In this document: piece by piece, positions 45,376 through 48,338 of the stretch | How the letters are laid out: each line of letters begins with the position of its first letter | How positions within the stretch are numbered: position 1 is the first letter of the stretch | Made by a program: the position numbers and the translations under genes | DNA from: Gammaproteobacteria bacterium | Lineage (GTDB): Bacteria; Pseudomonadota; Gammaproteobacteria; Pseudomonadales; Azotimanducaceae | Direction of reading: 5' to 3' | DNA length: 48,338 nt | Assembly: GCA_009841635.1 (NCBI GenBank) | Contig: VXLJ01000020.1 | Span: forward strand, 23,299 to 71,636 | Notes under the pieces: model-generated | The model's database searches: none | Seen by the model: only the letters and a program-made list of their open reading frames with translations | Told to the model about the DNA's origin: nothing

Positions 45376-47712
45376 ATGGCTGCATTGTCTTCGTACCGTG
45401 TTTTTGAAGTGGGCGTCGGTCCGGTAACCGGTATTGCTGGCATGATTTTTGCGGACTTCGGCGCAGAAGTGATCAAGATTTCACCCCAATCTGGTGACCC
45501 ATTTCAGGATATGCCGTCATTTCCGATGTGGATGCGCGGGAAATCTGAAATACGTCTTGATTTAAGTGATGTGAACGACGCTCGCGCCTTGCGCGAAAAC
45601 ATCCTAACATCTGCCGATGCCATGGTAACAACGCTCAAACCGGCACAACTTAAACGGCTTGAACTCGATAAGGCATCACTTTTGCATGCCCGAGAGGATC
45701 TTGTAATCGGCTACGTGAGCGGATTCGGGAATCGAGGACCTTACAAGGATTACCCTGGCTACGAAGGTGTCGTGGCCGCCAAATCAGGCCGTATGTTGAA
45801 TTTCTCGGGCGTTGCAGACCGTGCCGGCCCGAACTATTCAGCGTTGCAGGTAGGTGTTCACGCAACATCGCAATCCGTTGCTGCTGGCGTCATGGCTGGC
45901 TTGGATAGGCGTGAGCGAACGGGACATGGTTCCGCCTTCCACACTTCATTGCTGCGCGGCATGATGCCCTATGAAATGGGTGTCATAAGCATGGCTCAAC
46001 TGCAGGACAAAGGCATTCTCCAACGGCCGCGGGTACAACGCGACCGCTCAAAATCCATGCCAACCTTGAATTACCATCCAGTGCGAACCAAGGATGGCAA
46101 GTGGCTGCAACTTGGTAATTTGCTGCCGCACTTATTAACTAACTTCCTGCACGCCGCAGGATTTGATGAAGTCTTGCAGGAGGAAAAATATCGCGGCGAT
46201 CCAATGCGGTGGGACCGAGACGATTTAGAAGCTTTCCGTGATCGCATGCTTGCGCATATGCAGACGAAGACCCTGCAAGAGTGGACAGATTGCTTTGTCA
46301 GTGATGGCGGCGTCGTTTCCCACCCATATCAAACGACGCAGGACGCTTTGAGTGATCCAGACGTCGTCACAAATGGTCACGCTGTCAAAGTCGATAGCGG
46401 CACCCAGCTGGGTTTACTAGCCAACTTAACAGAAACACCTGGGCGAGTGGCCCAACCTCATAGTGTCAAGAGCCTTGATACACTGCCGGTACAGCAGCGC
46501 CGAAGCCCAACTGCGCCTAACACTCAGAAAACCGCTCGACCATTAGAAGGAATCACGGTTGTTGAAAGTGCGACGATCATCGCGGCACCGCTTGGTGCGG
46601 CGACGCTTGCGGATATGGGTGCTCGTGTCATCAAGCTAGAACCCATTGAAGGTGATCCATTCCGCGCCATGATGAGTGCGCTTGGTGCGAGTAAATGCAA
46701 CACTGGCAAGGAATCCATTTGCTTAAATCTAAAAACATCCGAAGGTCAGCGCATTGCACAGCAACTAGCGAAGAAGGCGGACGTGTGGATTCACAACTAT
46801 CGAATGGGCGTGCCAGAAAAACTTGGCATTGGTTACGACGATCTTGCGCGACTCAATCCGCAGCTTGTGTATGTGTCCGCGAATGGCTACGGTCCCAACG
46901 GCCCTGGTGCCAAGCGACCATCTACGCACCCGATTCCTGGTGCCGCGCTAGGTGGTGTGACTTGGCAGATCGGTGGGCTGCCAGATGAGAATGAAGCATT
47001 GGACAACGATGCGTTACGTGAGACCGCTCGAAAACTCTTGCGTGCCAATGAAGTGAACCCAGACCCGAATACGTCGATGGTCGTAGCTACGACGGCCGTA
47101 CTAGGTTTGCATGCACGGCGCGCTAGCGGCAAAGGTCAGAAGGTCTATGTCGACATGTTTGGTGCCAACGCATATGCAAACTGGGACGATTTCCTTGCAT
47201 ATGACGGAAAAGCTGAACGAACGCCGGTAGACAAAGACGGGTATGGTCTCGGTCCACTTTATCGCCTCTATGAATGCTCAGAAGGTTGGGTGTTTCTTGG
47301 GGTCATAAACGCCCGGGAACGTAATGCACTCACCCTTGCGATGGGAGTAGACACAGCGGCGTCCGACCTCGAAACCGACCTAGCGACTAAGTTCAAAACA
47401 AAGTCTGCACAGGCATGGGAAGCAGAACTGACGCAGCACGGTATTGGCTGTGTTGTCGCAGATGAGGCCGGTCCACCAGATTGGTTTTTGCACGATGAGC
47501 ACGTCAAAGTTGAGAACCTGTTGGTGCCGTCGGTTCATCCTGAGTGGGGTGATTACTATCGATTGGGACCCATGGTCGAATTCGCCTCGGAGGTGACCTA
47601 TCCCGGGACCGAGCTGGCGGGTGGCAGCACCGTCGCATTGCTCACCGAGTTAGATTACGAAGCCGACGTCATCGAATCGTTTATTGAACAAGGCATCGTA
47701 CGTGCCGCCTGA
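45376..47712 (+). CDS. Tandem two-domain class III CoA-transferase (CaiB/BaiF family)
   Basis: 778 residues, two CaiB/BaiF domains in one chain (about 1-385 and 389-778). They move CoA between organic acids; the catalytic residue is an Asp (Asp169 in formyl-CoA transferase). By motif alignment the second half has it at Asp563 (NPDPNTSM), while the first half has no Asp at the matching place (SALQVGVHATSQS, near Val161/His162). Both halves keep the CoA-binding start (FADFGAEVIKI; LADMGARVIKLEP). Single-chain double-domain members are known in the family. ATG start. The downstream gene starts inside its 3' end. Confidence 0.88.
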   Translation: MAALSSYRVFEVGVGPVTGIAGMIFADFGAEVIKISPQSGDPFQDMPSFPMWMRGKSEIRLDLSDVNDARALRENILTSADAMVTTLKPAQLKRLELDKASLLHAREDLVIGYVSGFGNRGPYKDYPGYEGVVAAKSGRMLNFSGVADRAGPNYSALQVGVHATSQSVAAGVMAGLDRRERTGHGSAFHTSLLRGMMPYEMGVISMAQLQDKGILQRPRVQRDRSKSMPTLNYHPVRTKDGKWLQLGNLLPHLLTNFLHAAGFDEVLQEEKYRGDPMRWDRDDLEAFRDRMLAHMQTKTLQEWTDCFVSDGGVVSHPYQTTQDALSDPDVVTNGHAVKVDSGTQLGLLANLTETPGRVAQPHSVKSLDTLPVQQRRSPTAPNTQKTARPLEGITVVESATIIAAPLGAATLADMGARVIKLEPIEGDPFRAMMSALGASKCNTGKESICLNLKTSEGQRIAQQLAKKADVWIHNYRMGVPEKLGIGYDDLARLNPQLVYVSANGYGPNGPGAKRPSTHPIPGAALGGVTWQIGGLPDENEALDNDALRETARKLLRANEVNPDPNTSMVVATTAVLGLHARRASGKGQKVYVDMFGANAYANWDDFLAYDGKAERTPVDKDGYGLGPLYRLYECSEGWVFLGVINARERNALTLAMGVDTAASDLETDLATKFKTKSAQAWEAELTQHGIGCVVADEAGPPDWFLHDEHVKVENLLVPSVHPEWGDYYRLGPMVEFASEVTYPGTELAGGSTVALLTELDYEADVIESFIEQGIVRAA

Positions 47713-48292
47713 AGCAGGAACAACGGAAGGCTCTTGGGCGTTCCGTAGTTTCCTGTTATTTATCGGTTTTCTGATTTGTGCGTTTATTGGTTGGCTCGTC
47801 TGGTCGATGCTGGAATTTGCACCCACTGCTGAGAAGGACATCACTAAGTCTCTGCTCGCATCGCCATTGTTTCAGCGTGGCGATTTCGCCATCACGAATC
47901 AACCATCTTTATGTCAAGCTAGCAGTGAGGTCAAAGGCGGTGTTTCGGCAGGTTTGTTCGCGGCATTTCGTGATGCGAACAACACCGACATCGCCCGATT
48001 AGAGCTGTATCGCTTTCAACAACAAAAACAGATCGTCGATGCATCGAAAACGCCGATGGATTGGTTTCTTGAATTGAATCGCCCTGTCATGGCTATATCG
48101 AATATTGGCGTCGTCGACAAGGAAGCCTTAGTGTGTTTGGAACTGTATGCGACGAGTAGCCAAGGTATGTTTGTCGTTCTGCAACACGCGGGCGCGGACT
48201 ATTGGCGCTTGGTGCGTCAAGAACTGGCGTGGGAAGATCGCCGCGAGACGCCCGAAGAAATTCCGGAGCTGCAAATTCCGGCGATTGAATAA
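47702..48292 (+). CDS. Unrecognised single-pass membrane protein
   Basis: 196 residues from GTG 47702 (AAGG eight bases upstream); an in-frame TTG at 47684 is also possible. One membrane helix (FLLFIGFLICAFIGWLVWSML, about residues 16-36 of this frame), then a mainly hydrophilic periplasmic-like domain with two cysteines (PSLCQASSEV and EALVCLELYA). No family recognised. It overlaps the CoA-transferase stop by 11 bases, so it is translated with it, but nothing in its sequence points to CoA metabolism. Confidence 0.75.
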   Translation: MPPEAGTTEGSWAFRSFLLFIGFLICAFIGWLVWSMLEFAPTAEKDITKSLLASPLFQRGDFAITNQPSLCQASSEVKGGVSAGLFAAFRDANNTDIARLELYRFQQQKQIVDASKTPMDWFLELNRPVMAISNIGVVDKEALVCLELYATSSQGMFVVLQHAGADYWRLVRQELAWEDRRETPEEIPELQIPAIE

Positions 48293-48295
48293 CGA

Positions 48296-48338
48296 CTATT
48301 TACGTCCAACGGCAAGTTGCTCGCGTGTAAGAAACTCA
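48296..48338 (-). CDS. Possible 3' end of a gene entering from the right edge
   Basis: On the minus strand the last bases encode EFLTREQLAVGRK followed by TAG (48296-48298). The residues look like a real C-terminus but only 13 codons are visible; the start and the family lie outside the window. Confidence 0.35.
   Translation of the reverse strand, partial: EFLTREQLAVGRK

Overview
The window looks like chromosomal DNA of a gammaproteobacterium of roughly balanced GC, probably an uncultured or marine type (the lineage is inference). The evidence is gene order as well as gene content: smc-zipA-ligA in that order, divergent tesA / ybbA-ybbP, a System I cytochrome c maturation set (ccmABCDEFGHI), and yheU, bolA, ttcA and yaaA. 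I see no rRNA, tRNA, CRISPR array, insertion sequence or phage module. Non-ATG starts are very common: about 23 of 40 genes are best started at GTG or TTG, and lepB has no usable canonical start at all.

Layout. 2-5165: a compact operon for a LolA-like periplasmic protein, two FtsX/MacB-type permeases, a LolD-like ATPase and a predicted outer-membrane beta-barrel, together a candidate trans-envelope lipid or lipoprotein transporter. 5240-7825: gamma-glutamyltransferase and a phytanoyl-CoA dioxygenase-like enzyme. 7826-8780: a 955-base AT-rich gap with at most a decayed gene. 8781-13315: aconitase and a threonyl-tRNA synthetase without the TGS domain. 13323-18193: prc protease, signal peptidase I, DUF1244, TerC and YaaA. 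18334-20285: PP2C phosphatase, BolA and TrhO. 20282-24106: tesA overlapping divergent ybbA-ybbP. 24113-25209: ttcA and yheU.

25224-33519 is the ccm locus. ccmA-ccmB-ccmC are tightly packed. ccmD follows after 149 bases, then a second PhyH-family dioxygenase on the opposite strand, then ccmE-F-G-H-I with overlapping ends. smc follows ccmI after 3 bases. A second AT-rich gap (37042-37838) leads to zipA, which has its own good sigma70-type promoter, and then ligA.

41425-48292 is the most accessory-looking part: a secreted endonuclease/exonuclease/phosphatase-family protein, an unrecognised possibly ferritin-like protein, a DUF169 protein, an enoyl-CoA hydratase-family enzyme, a tandem two-domain class III CoA-transferase with a catalytic Asp visible only in the second half, and an unrecognised single-pass membrane protein. 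The CoA genes suggest acyl-CoA catabolism of unknown substrate. No completely new system can be proven from sequence alone. The best candidates for follow-up are the envelope transporter operon, the 42.5-48.3 kb cluster, the lepB start, and the changed signature motif in Smc.
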